Counted from the first letter of the stretch, positions 1-10,825 are shown. The stretch is 64,000 nt of DNA from Syngnathus acus (GCF_901709675.1 NC_051101.1:3661501-3725500); one strand, 5' to 3'. Notes: a model not told the origin generated them from the sequence alone. Made by a program: numbers and translations.

Positions 1-202
1 CGGCGTTGGAGTCACTTTATCTTACCCAGCAACACCGAGCAACTCGCCGGACTCCATTTTTCCTCCAAAGCCGAGCTGCGTCTCACGTGTCCTGGGCTGT
101 CTCCTCTCACATGACCGGAGTGTTTGTTCCCGTGATCAAGCACTTCCATCTCCATCCGTGGCATTGAAGTTTCCTTTTTTTTTTTTTTTTTTCTCGACAC
201 TG
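1..202 (+). promoter_or_regulatory. usf2: usf2 5' UTR / proximal promoter with E-box
   Basis: This is sequence immediately upstream of the usf2 start codon. It contains a palindromic CACGTG E-box at 84-89 and a CACATG E-box at about 109-114. A poly-T run of about 22 bases (about 171-192) ends shortly before the ATG at 203. USF proteins bind these E-boxes, so self-regulation is possible, but that is inference. The transcription start cannot be placed, so it is not known how much is promoter and how much is leader. Confidence 0.5.
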
Positions 203-237
203 ATGGATATGCTCGAACAGAGTCTGGACAACGCCAG
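203..237 (+). CDS. usf2: usf2 exon 1 (start codon)
   Basis: This exon encodes the N-terminus MDMLEQSLDNA plus two bases of the next codon. The start was chosen because MDML is the conserved vertebrate USF2 N-terminus. It ends at CCAG|GTAAAG, and the following exon completes a serine codon. The exon is 35 nt. It is the first of ten segments that together give an open frame of 831 nt, 276 residues plus stop. The product is upstream stimulatory factor 2, a nuclear bHLH leucine-zipper transcription factor that binds E-boxes as a homodimer or with USF1. Confidence 0.9.
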
Positions 238-652
238 GTAAAGCTGTGTCACAAAAATGGCTAACACCCACAAGCTAAGCACAACATGCTAATAATCTTT
301 TCCAGAGTTAAGAAGAAGGCGTTACTTTAGAAAGCGGATATTTTAGCTTTTTACATTTTGTTTTTGAGAAAACTTAGTTGCACTGTGAGGCAAATAGACG
401 AGTATTCATAACATAAACAGGGCGTTTATTGGAAATAAATGAATTAAAACCCGGCTAGCAAAGTTAGCTTTGGCTAGCTTTTAAAATGAAACTAGTCAGG
501 TTGCAAGTATTCATGTTGTGAATTTATTTGATCTGGAATCTCAGAAGATAGCTCCTAAAGTTGCATTTAGAATTATGATGTGAATTCCCCTTAAATTAAG
601 GTTTCTTTGGGCTGACAAGTCAAAGTGACATGTGTTATGTTTTCATCCGCAG

Positions 653-690
653 CCAAGATAAACAAGACGAGGAGGTGCAAGCATCTGACG
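653..690 (+). CDS. usf2: usf2 exon 2
   Basis: A 38-nt exon between a CCGCAG acceptor and a GTAAAA donor. It encodes an acidic, glutamine-rich stretch (SQDKQDEEVQASD). This fits the poorly conserved acidic N-terminal activation segment of USF2. It enters with two borrowed bases and leaves with one, which matches both neighbouring exons. The short length and weak conservation make the exact limits less certain than those of later exons, but the frame closes exactly. Confidence 0.75.
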
Positions 691-1151
691 GTAAAATGAA
701 TACACTTCTTACACGACTTGCAACAATGCACAAACGTGTTCGTTTCACCCGATTTTGCATCCTCAGCCACTCAAGCTCATGACCTATTTAATAATTCATT
801 TCTCACTTTTCTTGATTGTCAGAAAAAGTAATTCTCTGCATTTTCCTAAGCAAACGGTTTGCAGCAATATGTTTTACCTGGTACTGTGAGTGTTAAAAGT
901 TTCAGATTAACCCAGTGAGGGGACCTTGCTTTGTAATATGATTTGTAACGATTTAATTACTACCAGGCCAATTGAAATAAATGAGTTTTGCCCCCATTTA
1001 TTTTTATTTTCACTTCGTAGGCAGAAGTTCAGTGTGACTTCTCCAACTGTTGACAAAGGCCGTTTTGACCTTAGTGTTTCTTTTCCTGTGTATATTTGTT
1101 TCTGGTGTACTGTTGTAAGAAAACAAACCAACTGAAATATCCTTCCCTCAG

Positions 1152-1249
1152 ACGGAACTGGGGACGAGCAGACGGCTGTCACCATACAGGAGGCCACGGC
1201 ATTTGGTGATCACAACATCCAATACCAATTCCGCACTGACGGGGGACAG
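1152..1249 (+). CDS. usf2: usf2 exon 3
   Basis: A 98-nt exon with a CCTCAG acceptor and a CAG|GTGAGA donor. It encodes DGTGDEQTAVTIQEATAF followed by GDHNIQYQFRTDGGQ. The segment GDHNIQYQFRT is nearly invariant in vertebrate USF2 and is the strongest identifier in the N-terminal half. It lies in the activation region and ends in phase 0. Confidence 0.93.
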
Positions 1250-1989
1250 GTGAGACTGGACAAGATGACTAGAAAAAATCAATTTCTGGGTCATAATCAA
1301 TTTCTGGGTCATGAATGCATACTAACTTCACAGGTATTTTGAAGTAGTCTTAAAGGTTTTTCTAATTTGAATCAAACAAAAATAATTATAAAGGTGCTAC
1401 TTAAAAAATGATTGAGTGCATCTTCAGCAGTTATTGAAATTTTTTTGGTGCTGTCTCTGTGGCGTGATTAAGGTTGCAATTATATGTCATGTGATTTTTA
1501 TCCCCACTGCCATGTTCTCAAGAAACAAAGTTTTATTTCTCCTTGCTGTCCCATGACTGATTTATGTTCAACCATGAAAGAATTTTTTTTCTACATTTTA
1601 TTTTACAACCTCATTCCAAAATTAAATGAAACATGCGGAATAAATGTTTGTTTTTTGTGTTGGACGAGGCTCTACCTTTTAAAGCCACACACACTCAAAG
1701 TCACAGTTATTATAGTGGAGATTGTTTTTATTTTTTTTGTAACGGTTTCAAAGCTTTTTTGGCATCAGGAGATATTAGGCACAGAATTGGGGAAAAAACA
1801 CAAACATAATGAGAACCAAGTTGACAGTTATTCAAATAATTCACATATTTATGGGTAAAAGCCCTCCATAATTTTAGTGGAGATGAATTTATTCTGGAAC
1901 ATGAGTGTGGCATTTAATACCCGTTCATCCATGCGTGATTTGTTTTGGCGTAAACAGAGGGTGACCGAGAGTGAGAGCGTGAGCAACAT

Positions 1990-2066
1990 CATGTGATTTC
2001 GGGTCGGGACGGGATTGGCACGAGGCTGCTGTCACATGTCAGTCAGGGGAAGGAGCGAGTCACATG
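1990..2066. promoter_or_regulatory. Cluster of three CACATG E-boxes in usf2 intron 3
   Basis: Within 77 bp there are CATGTG at 1990-1995 (CACATG on the minus strand), CACATG at 2033-2038 and CACATG at 2061-2066. Each has a T or GT on the 5' side in the TCACATGA style preferred by USF and MiT-family factors. Single palindromic CACGTG sites also occur at 4652-4657 and 4966-4971 in intron 5. Whether they act as enhancers is unknown. Confidence 0.3.
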
Positions 2067-2266
2067 ATACGGGGCTACAAATTGGGTTTCTCTTGGAACA
2101 AGAAGACTATTTTCTCATTTGGCAAAATCCAGTCTGAAGCATTTTGTGTGGGACCTTGTGGGATATGATCAACAAATCTACCAGCCAAGTACGCACACTG
2201 TAGAAACAAAACATCATTTTATTTTTATTTTGTAATATTTTTTTTTTCCCCCCTTCATCCTTACAG

Positions 2267-2386
2267 GTGACGTACCGCGTGGTCCAGGTCACTGACCAGA
2301 ACCTTGAGGGACGGGACGACGCTGGCGAAGCGGTGAGCGTTGTCTCTGCAGCGGCCTTCAGCGGCGCTCCACAGGCGATTGCTCAG
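2267..2386 (+). CDS. usf2: usf2 exon 4
   Basis: A 120-nt, phase-0 exon bounded by TTACAG and CAG|GTACCA. It encodes VTYRVVQVTDQNLEGRDDA and on to AVSVVSAAAFSGAPQAIAQ, matching the VTYRVVQVTDGQ block of USF2 and the corresponding USF1 block. The extra alanine- and proline-rich segment that mammalian USF2a carries after this point is not seen here. The next exon starts directly at AVIHNPF, as in USF1. Confidence 0.92.
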
Positions 2387-3041
2387 GTACCAACCCTTGA
2401 TTAGCATGAAATTATGCACATTCTTTTTGTTTTAGCTGTCACAACAAGTCTTCAAACATGCTGTGCTTATTCAGTTTTACTTTTGCAACTTACCTTAAGT
2501 TGGATGTGAGAAGTGTCAGTCGAAAAGATGTTCCGTGAGGAAAATAAATGGAAGGAAGATGGAATGCTGCCGTCGTCAATCACTTTTCTGCCACGCAAAC
2601 TCACAAACATAAAATTCTGTAGTTTATTGGGGCTTTTCTATTGAGGATTCATTGTTGTTGTAGTGGCGTCGTTTGGCCTTTAGGGGGCGTTAGTCACCTG
2701 CGTTTCGACAGCATATAAATCAATTAGCAGATTAATTCATGAAATAAATCAAAAAATATTTAAACTAACCATTTTAGAGAAAAAATTCACAGGCCTCTTG
2801 ATCAATTCTTGGCCCAAAAACTTGACCCACCCTTGGTCTAACGAACATTTTGTCTATGCAGATGCTTACTTTTGATTGGTATTAATTTAGCAATATTTTT
2901 ATTATTGTGGCTATTGCGGCCTACAACTGCACTGCATTTTTCGGAGAAGCATTTGTTAAATTACAAATTCATACAGTCTACCATTTAAAACAGAGCGATT
3001 GGTCAAGGCAACCTATGTTGTGTTTAAGCGCTCATTAGATT

Positions 3042-3155
3042 GCGATTGGCTGGCAACCGGTTCAGGGTGTCCCCCCCGCCTACTGCCCGATGACTGCTGG
3101 GATAGGCCCGCGACCCTGGTGGGGACAAGCGGTATAGAAAATGGATGGATGGATA
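3042..3155 (+). mobile_element. 3' fragment of tRNA-derived SINE
   Basis: This stretch in usf2 intron 4 matches the 3' half of the fuller SINE at 17.6-17.9 kb. Both contain GGCTGGCAACCGGTTCAGGG and GCCCGATGACTGCTGGGATA. It ends in the GGATGGATGG repeat tail typical of these teleost SINEs. The tRNA-like head is missing, as expected for 5' truncation. Confidence 0.75.
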
Positions 3156-3881
3156 GATTGTGGAGGTGTACGTAAGGATGTGGCGAGAGGCATTTTAATT
3201 TGAAGTGCTCTACCTTTCAGCATTCATATGAGGAAGAACTTAATGAGAAAATGGATTCCCGGTGACCTTGAATGCACAACCTCACCACCTCACCTGCCAC
3301 TTTAATGAACATACCTACATGTGTAATTAAGGCCCTCTTGGAATTGCTGTTTATTTTATGACTAAATGATCGGCCTCTTTGGGTCACACACTCGTAAACT
3401 CGACAGTTCTCGCAACAGCGGTTTCACCCATCGACGTACATAAAAATGTTCATCATGGCAGGATGCACAAGAATGACTGAAGAATCCTTGTAACTTTTAA
3501 AATGGGGTCAGTTTGACCTGCCACGTAACAGGATTGTTAAAGACTTGTCAAGCTAGCAAAGCGGCACGAAGGGTAAAACATTTGTCGAGGATAAAGTTTG
3601 CTTAGCAGAAGAAAAAAAAAGTAATTAACTTTTGGGTTTTAACCAGATTTCTTTGACAGGAACAGTGCTTATTTTTATCTTACCACACTTTCTTTTTTCC
3701 CACTTTATTACGGCTGTCAAATAGCACTTTGCTATGTGTGGGATGGGGAGGGTGGGTGTCTGGGGGGGGTCTCGCTCAGCTGAGACTCGTGTTTGGTCTG
3801 ACAAGAGAGCGAGGCGGGCTTTTTACCTGCTGCCCGCTCACGCTTCTCTCATCCTCCGTCCATCTCTTTTATCTGTCAAAG

Positions 3882-4038
3882 GCAGTGATTCACAACCCTT
3901 TCAGTAATGGAGGAAGCCCGGCGGGGGAGTCGGCAGGCGGGGAAGCGCGTTTCGCCTACTTTCCCGCAGCGGCTGTGAGTGACGGCGCCGTGTCTGTGCA
4001 GGCCGCCGCCGCCGACCCTACGCTTACACAGGCGGGAG
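3882..4038 (+). CDS. usf2: usf2 exon 5
   Basis: A 157-nt exon encoding AVIHNPFSNGGSPAGESAGG, then EARFAYFPAAAVSDGAVSVQ, then an alanine-rich stretch and DPTLTQAGG. The blocks NPFSNGGSPA and ARFAYFPA are USF2 signatures. The acceptor is placed at AAAG|GCAGTG, because the alternative AG four bases downstream would put TGA first in frame. The donor is GGAG|GTGAGT, so the exon ends one base into a glycine codon. That phase is what allows the unusual following microexon to join in frame. Confidence 0.92.
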
Positions 4039-5282
4039 GTGAGTGGGTGGGGTCTCACGCTCAATTTGAGCATGCGCACGATGCGAATCCACTCTTGGTT
4101 TTAGTCCAAATTACTTTTTACTGTGATAAGCACCTGTTTAAACTATTAGCTAATTTTTTCCATTTTATTTTTTGTTTTTGCCACATGTTATGAATATACA
4201 TAGACAATGTAAAATCAGAATAAGTCACTCTGATGTGTGCGTGCGTTTTGAGCTACTTAACACACAATTCCTTCAGTGTGATAGGATTGTTGAGTGACAG
4301 TTAATAAATTCCATCTGTCATATAAAGTACATAACTAATTGCATTACACACACATAGCATTGGTCATAAATATGACAGACCGCAAAGCTTACGGGTAAAT
4401 AATGTATGAAATGCGATTAAATCACCTTCTATGTTGTGTGTTTATGGGTCAGTGTGACCCACTGTATACTTAACAAGCACAGCAAACAGGTAAGCTTTAT
4501 AAAAAAAAAAAAAAAAAGCGAGAACGTGTCAAAGAAATAAAATCAATTAGTACGATCTCCCAACAAGATTATAAATGCTTAATTCACCACACACGCAACA
4601 ATTCGCTCCCGCTTTTTTCCAAGTCCCAGATTACGAGGGGGCACTGCCGATCACGTGATTGATTACTTAGCGTCTCATGAATCACGCAGGTCGCTCAGTC
4701 CATCACTAAATGACATTACACAACATTTGTAATGTGGTGTCATTTTGCAAATGAAAGGTCCCCATTTCCGTTTTGAAAAAGAAAATCTTAAATTTTAATG
4801 TCGTTAAGCCCCCAGTTGCTTCTGTCTTTGAGCTCATTGGGCTGATTTATGACACTTGGGCACAAGCTGTACATTGTCTGTCTGATTTATATTTTTCGCT
4901 AGCGTGCGGCACGCACAAGCACGTTGAGAGAACAAATGAAAAGTGAGTAACGGCGCCAAGCGCGCCACGTGAATGGATGGGCCTCATTTGTCACAATTGG
5001 CGCCACGAGTCATGTGAGAAGCTGGCTGATGTGTCATACTTAGCGACGAACTGTTGCTCAATTGACGACAGGTTCCCACTTGTTGTTTTTAAAAAAAAAA
5101 TAAAACTCCTATTTCCCTCCTCAACTTTTCTCAACAAAATTACTGAGTGAAACATATTTGGACAAATGGACACAATTTATAATGTGTGATGACATGATGT
5201 GAGGAGTGCCAATATGCTTATGGGGAAAAAAAGTTAACAAACAAAAATACAGATTTAAAGCTAAATGCCTTCCTTTCCACAG

Positions 5283-5292
5283 GCAGTTCTAC
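5283..5292 (+). CDS. usf2: usf2 exon 6, predicted 10-nt microexon
   Basis: Exon 6 of USF2 normally encodes about 29 residues starting QFYVMMTP and ending near HPYSP. Here the acceptor is intact (TTTCCACAG) and the first bases, GCAGTTCTAC, remain. They are followed at once by a perfect GTGAGT donor at 5293-5298. Using this donor, exon 5 (one spare base), these 10 nt, and exon 7 (needing two borrowed bases) join without a frameshift and read AGG-SST-KMDGPRTPRDE. Using the old exon extent instead gives TGA at 5294-5296. The product would lack almost all of the USF-specific region, a conserved block just before the basic region that is important for activation. Splicing of so short an exon is inferred. 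The alternatives are assembly errors or a gene that no longer makes full-length protein. Confidence 0.6.
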
Positions 5293-5372
5293 GTGAGTGA
5301 TGACCCCTCCTGATGTCATTCAGACAGGCGCCCACACGAAACATTGCACCGCGCACGCAACCCTTCCCAGCG
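5293..5372 (+). pseudogene. usf2: Relic of the rest of ancestral usf2 exon 6
   Basis: Directly after the microexon, the DNA still resembles the rest of the USF2 exon that encodes MMTPPDVIQTG and the IAPRTHP block, but in different frames. A single-base insertion sits near 5296-5298, another in the stretch 5330-5342, and further changes near 5358-5370. The stretch from 5283 to a weak possible old donor at 5373 is 90 nt, whereas about 88 nt is expected from the protein. It therefore no longer fits the exon phases. No intact second copy was seen in the surrounding introns. Confidence 0.65.
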
Positions 5373-7410
5373 GTGACGTAGCCAGCCCATCACAAAAAAT
5401 CAAATGAATCACTCATCTGGATTTTCACTGAGGTCCAAGAGACAAATTTCCTTTACTTGTTGTTTGTTTTTCACTATTTTGAATTTACAACAGAACAAAT
5501 GATACAACAGTGCATGCACAGATGCCCCTAGAATTGCGCTTAAAAAGAATCCTAATTGTCATCTAAAGATTTATTTATATTTTGGCAAAACAACCAGAGT
5601 TGTGTCATTTGAAGCATGCAGTGTGAATCCAGTCTAGTCCATTTTGCTTGCTTTATTGTCATTTTTTTTTATATCGATTGCAACAAAGGCCTCACTCCAA
5701 ATATAACACATAAAGATGAATGATGCTTATATTACAAGGCTGGGGATCAAAAAACGGCAGATACATTTAAGGAGCATAACCAGTTTTCAGTTTTACTGCG
5801 CTCCATACTAATTCTTACTTTTTCGACTTTAGTAGTTTTAACAGGTATGAACGGCAGCCAATCTATCGGACGTACAAAATACATATTTTGTGCCCCGCTG
5901 AAATGAAATTAGCTGAAGCTTTCTCTCGTCAAGGCAAAGCTGCAACGAGCACATGACCAGTTGTCAATTGAGTTACATCAATATTCCCCGTTGTAAACGT
6001 CCTGTTGTTTGGACACTAAATCCGCATTGTTGTGTCGGTCAAGCCGCATGACAAACAGGAGACGCACCATACATTCTTTTTTTTTAATGGCTGTCTTGTT
6101 ATTGTTTACATAAATCTTCCCACCATGAGCGTTTTTGTTTTTATGTTTGAGTGTGAACTAATCAACAGTGACATGCTCGTTTGCTAAAGTGAAGTAAAAA
6201 CCTCCCCAGCCCTAATGTGCCGTCCGCGAAAATGAAAACGAGACGCTGCGGCACGAAGGTTTTAAACTGGTGAGGAATGCTTTCCACTTCCTCTCCTTCT
6301 CTCTTCCTCCTTTTTTTCCCATCACCGGCATCACAGCACATCCTGTTGCAGCAAATGAATAATCACATTAGATCCCGAGCAGAGAGAAGCCTCCTCCTCT
6401 CCCTCCTCCGCTCCAATCCCGGGTGATGCTCCTCGCCTTTGATGTGCGAGAGGCAGACTAGCGCTCCCTCAGCGCGACCTCATCCATTGTTGTTAGCGGC
6501 AACTCGCTCCGCGTCAGGAATTAGAAATTAGGTTGCCGCGCTGCGTCTGCAAACATCTCCAGACTCGCCGCACTCTCATCTCGCATGTGTCCACGCTGGC
6601 TGCTTTATTTGTGCAGATAGCAAAAATGATGTACACTTTATTGGGTGCACAGGCTGATGAGAGTCCGTTCAAAGCCTCATTCACATTGAGATTCTCAAAA
6701 ATTGCAGCGTGAGAGCAACTTTTCGAAACTTATGTTTCTCTCAAATATATTGTATTTTTAGAGTAGCATCTTGTCATTACAACATGACATGCTAACAAAA
6801 TCAATCCCATATTACAAAAAATCCAGCGTAGAAAAAAAACGTAGATACTTACTTGGCGCTGTGTGAAAGCGGCCACAAACACGGACGGCACTGTCCCGCT
6901 TCGCTGCATTTGCCTGAAAGGCACAGGTCGATAAATCCCAGCTACTTTTTTTAAAAATGAGTAAGACAGTTTGTGGTCCCGTTTAAGAAAATAGGTCATT
7001 AATATTTATACGCAATGGTGTTACCAGACCCTTTGCTGCCGCTGGAAATGGTTCCACTGCCGTGTCTTAATTAATGGCGTACCTGAGGGAAGACGCCCAG
7101 ACGAGAGACGCTTGTCTCATTAGCCGGCAGCTCCGGACGCCACCCGACGTTTTACTGCGCCGTAAAACGGTAACATGCTCCCCCTGCGAGCCGCACTTGG
7201 GAAACGAAGAATGTTGTTGGAGCTCCAGGCAGACATTTAGGACAGCGTGAAGCAAGCCCAGTCTAGGCTCCTGGCATTAGAAAAGACATTGTCCATGATA
7301 ACAGCCCAGAACAGTCGGTAATAGTCCCGGGTATGAGGTGAATGCAAGGAGAGATGGGAGATATTGCGCTGTGTGAAAAACATGTGTGTGTGTGTTTTGT
7401 TTCTCTGAAG

Positions 7411-7469
7411 GAAAATGGACGGTCCGCGAACGCCACGAGATGAAAGGAGGAGAGCGCAACATAATGAAG
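7411..7469 (+). CDS. usf2: usf2 exon 7, basic region
   Basis: A 59-nt exon between CTCTGAAG and AATGAAG|GTGGGT. It encodes KMDGPRTPRDERRRAQHNE, the basic DNA-contact region before helix 1. The His-Asn-Glu residues and the following Arg residues of the E-box reading code (H-E-R pattern) are present. The exon needs two bases from its predecessor. The 10-nt exon 6 supplies them; skipping exon 6 would not. Confidence 0.93.
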
Positions 7470-7659
7470 GTGGGTAATTAGCTGTGATTGCGGCCTTTTC
7501 ACTTGCCTGACAGGGCGACACAATACACGCTCTGTCTTGAAATGGATGTGAATTCACAACTGTTCTCAACGTGGCCTCTAGAGGCTGCTGTGGAGCTGCC
7601 ACAGCCCGGCAACCCAAGGAAAAATGACTGCTTCCTGATTATTATTATTTTTTTTTTAG

Positions 7660-7754
7660 TTGAAAGGCGGCGGAGGGACAAAATCAACAACTGGATTGTG
7701 ACACTGTCTAAAATCATCCCTGACTGCAACATGGACAGCACCAAAACCGGAGCG
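7660..7754 (+). CDS. usf2: usf2 exon 8, basic region and helix 1
   Basis: A 95-nt exon after a long T-tract acceptor (TTTTTTTAG), ending GCG|GTAAGT. It encodes VERRRRDKINNWIVTLSKII then PDCNMDSTKTGA, which is the end of the basic region, helix 1 and the start of the loop. It is nearly identical to human USF2 and shows no frame damage. This makes general decay of the gene unlikely despite the state of exon 6. Confidence 0.95.
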
Positions 7755-7904
7755 GTAAGTTGTCTTGTCTCATTTGTTCAATGGCCACTTTCCCACTGAG
7801 AAACATATTGTTGAAACCACACATAAAGAAAGCTTCAATGTCAAACTGTGAACAGCAGGATGAAGAGGATTGACTGTACAATTGTAATTGGACCAGGAAG
7901 TCTA

Positions 7905-8060
7905 TTAAAAGGGAACAAAGCGCCATACTTGTCTTTGCAAGAAGACATTGTATGTGCCCCCACTACTCTAAACATGATATTCTGATTAATAATATTGTTT
8001 CTGGAATAAGAGGATTGCCATTTTGGCTAATACCGCCCTCTGCTGGCGACTGTAATTACC
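7905..8060. mobile_element. Truncated fold-back MITE fragment
   Basis: The stretch around 7950-7995 (GTGCCCCCACTACTCTAAAC and a following ATTAAT-rich segment) resembles the left part of the fold-back element at 51.5-51.9 kb (GTGCCCCCACTAGTCTC). It lies in usf2 intron 8. Only part of the element is present, so limits are approximate. Confidence 0.4.
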
Positions 8061-8354
8061 AACAAACTGTCCTCACAGTTGGACATGCTCATTCAAATGT
8101 TTAGAAAGTCAAATTAAGGTCACCTGTAAAAGTTTTTATGCATTCAGAAATTTCACCAGAAAGTCCACTATCCCTAATTTTTAGTGACGAGTGTATATTG
8201 AAAAATTGACTTTTTATTAGTAAATAAGTTGGGTCTGTATCGTGCCTCCCCACCCATCAAGTGTGAAATTAAAAAAATTAAGGTTAAGTTAGTCAGTGAT
8301 GGCTTTGCGCAGGCAAAAAAAAAAGTTGCAATTGCCAATATTTTGTCCTTCCAG

Positions 8355-8483
8355 AGCAAAGGAGGCATCCTGTCCAAAGCGTGCGACTACATCCGCGAGC
8401 TACGGCAGGGCAACCAGCGGTTGCAGGATAGCCTGAAGGAGGTGGAGAGAATCCAAGTGGACAACGAGCTGTGCAGGCAGCAG
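8355..8483 (+). CDS. usf2: usf2 exon 9, helix 2 and start of leucine zipper
   Basis: A 129-nt, phase-0 exon between TTCCAG and CAG|GTAGGC. It encodes SKGGILSKACDYIRELRQ (loop and helix 2) followed by GNQRLQDSLKEVERIQVDNE and LCRQQ, entering the leucine zipper. Mammalian USF1 and USF2 have LRQQ where this sequence has CRQQ. The cysteine is at residue 244 (codon 8472-8474), in heptad register with I237, L251 and L258. Confidence 0.95.
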
Positions 8484-9684
8484 GTAGGCCAACGGGAAGA
8501 TTTTTTCCAAACTACTTCCAAAACAACAGCAACATTTAAAAAAAATAGATATACTAATGCTGGTAACAGCACAATTTAAATCGAAATGAATTCCTTAATA
8601 GATCAACTAATTTTTTTTTTACGCGACTAAAAAATCATCCATTAACTAATTGTTATAGGTAAAAAGAAAAGTGTCTTCCTGATTGCATTTTCCCAGAAGA
8701 TATATTCATAAAACCTCGCCTTTCCATGGTTATTTGCACAACAGGTTTAATTAAAAAAAAAACATTTTGAATGCCTCTCAATATGGATTCAGCATCGGAA
8801 AACAGTTAAAGTTCTTTAGCATGGGTGTGTAGATGAAACCGGTTTAATAGACACGTTTGCCTCAGCGGCCTCTATCAAGCCTGACTCCGCCGAGGGTAAA
8901 ATCCAGCAGCTCCCCGGCGTGCGTCTTCACGTCTTCTCAGAGTGGATCCCAGAGTGCTTTCAGCAGTTGGCGCCTCATTCGCAACCTTCCCAACGATCAA
9001 AGCGCTCGCTGCTACCTGAATGAGCCCGCAGGAGTAAAAACAGACAGTCAACTTGCATGCTGATCTCCTCCCTTAGTATTGAGTAGGAACGTACCCGCTA
9101 ACCCCCCCCCGCCACCCCCCCCCCCCGTAGAAAGCTTAACGTGATCTCGTGGACTCCTCCTCACCCGAAGGAGAGTTGGCACCCAGCGGAGTTGACGCAC
9201 CGTATCATTCAATAATCCTGTTGGTTATGGTCTTGACTTTTGTGGCCCGCTGTGTTCTAATCTCGGTTTACGTCATTGGACTAAGGTATCCCGACGCAGA
9301 TAGAATGAAATGTGAAAAATGATTCATCTTTAATCCCCTCTTTTTGAAAAATATGTTCTTTTGTTCAAACGGGTTATTGTGAGCATGCAGTTTTCCAGTT
9401 AGCAAACTAGTTGTTTAAGAAAAGATGCCAAGTGGGCGCGCTTCAAGCTATCTATTGCCCAAATTGATTTAAAAAAAAAAAAAGCACCACGACATAGATG
9501 CTAATTATCATTAGCATTGAGCTAGTGGGGCAGCTGTTTTGAATACACAAGGGGTATTTCTCTTTTCCCAAGATTCATGTTCCGTAACCTTGCGCTAGTG
9601 GGGTGCACGAGATTGGATGAAGGGGCTCTTAACGGAATCCTCCCTTCTTCTTCTTCGTCTTCTTCTTCTGTCTTTTCGGTCAAG

Positions 9685-9774
9685 ATCGAGGAACTGAAGA
9701 ACGAGAACGCCTTGCTGAGAGCGCAGCTCCAGCAACATGGCATCGAGATGGTGGGGGAGACATCTCCGCAGTAG
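9685..9774 (+). CDS. usf2: usf2 exon 10, leucine zipper and stop
   Basis: The last coding exon starts after GTCAAG and runs to TAG at 9772-9774. It encodes IEELKNENALLRAQLQQHG then IEMVGETSPQ. The block ELKNENALLRAQLQQH is the conserved C-terminal half of the USF2 zipper, and MVGE near the C-terminus is USF2-specific rather than USF1-like. The total product is 276 residues, against 346 in human USF2. The difference comes mainly from a shorter N-terminal half and the missing exon 6 segment. Confidence 0.95.
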   Translation: MEELKNENALLRAQLQQHGIEMVGETSPQ

Positions 9775-10825
9775 CGACAAAGGAGCCGCCACCGCCGAAC
9801 CATTTCGGAAAATGAACCAAGGACTTGTGAAGGATCATGCGTAGCAAACTCGCCGACGCTACCCTCTTCACAGCCTCACTGAGGTCGCTCTTTGGGCGTC
9901 GAGGCATCAACACTGAACTCCGCCTCACTCAAGGACGGTGACATTTAATTTCATGAAGTCTGCCCCCCCCCCACGGCTCCCCAACTTACCCGGATGGTCA
10001 TTATCGTTACGTTGGACTATTAATTGACGCTTTCTGTCTTCTTTATTAATGTCCTTCTTTAGCTGCTTTAACTTATTAGTGTGCTAGCTGACAGGTTGTG
10101 GAATGGAGTGCAGTTACAGAGGCGAGACCCCGAAAGAGTCAACAATCAATTACGTGCCAGCTTTGACACAATATTATTGTTTTGGGGGGGAGGACATCCG
10201 ATGTGCAATTGTGACGTTTGATCAAGAGCGGGGAGAGAATACTTGAAATGTTGGGCATTTTGCAGACGAATCCCACCGTGGATGACACGCTTGGAAATGC
10301 GACGTAAGCATAGGAAGTGCGGGAGGGACCTGCAGCGCCCCGTCCCTCCGCCTACCAGGGGGAGTGCACCTCAAAAGAAAAGCAAACCATCTCTCCTTCA
10401 CTCAGACGTTATCCGATTTATTTTTCCCTTACATCTGTGGCAGCATGTCAATCAGTTTTTCTTAAAACATCTTCACTGATCTTTTCTCATCACGCTGTCA
10501 GCCGCTTGATCCAACGTCGGAATCATGGAGGCTTTCTGCTGCAGCAGAATGTGAAGTTGAGGTGAATAATGCAAATGCTATACAGACATTCGCTAATTTG
10601 CTAATCATGAAAAGGTCATATTGTGGCGGATTCCAGCCCCCCCGCCGCCTCCTCTCTTTCGCTCCCCTCAAATCTTCTTTTAAAATGGCAAAATGAAGAA
10701 GACAAACTTCCACAGAGCCAATCCGACCCTCTGTGTAGCCGATTCACTGTCTCTCAGGTTAGATTATAAAGCTGCTTTTCTATCTACAAATGGTTTAAAA
10801 TAAACTAGCTATTATCCTCCACATT
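9775..10825 (+). other. usf2: usf2 3' UTR with candidate poly(A) signal
   Basis: The region after the stop codon has no supported coding content. An AATAAA hexamer at 10799-10804 is the first convincing poly(A) signal and would give a 3' UTR of about 1 kb. The extent is inferred. Confidence 0.45.
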
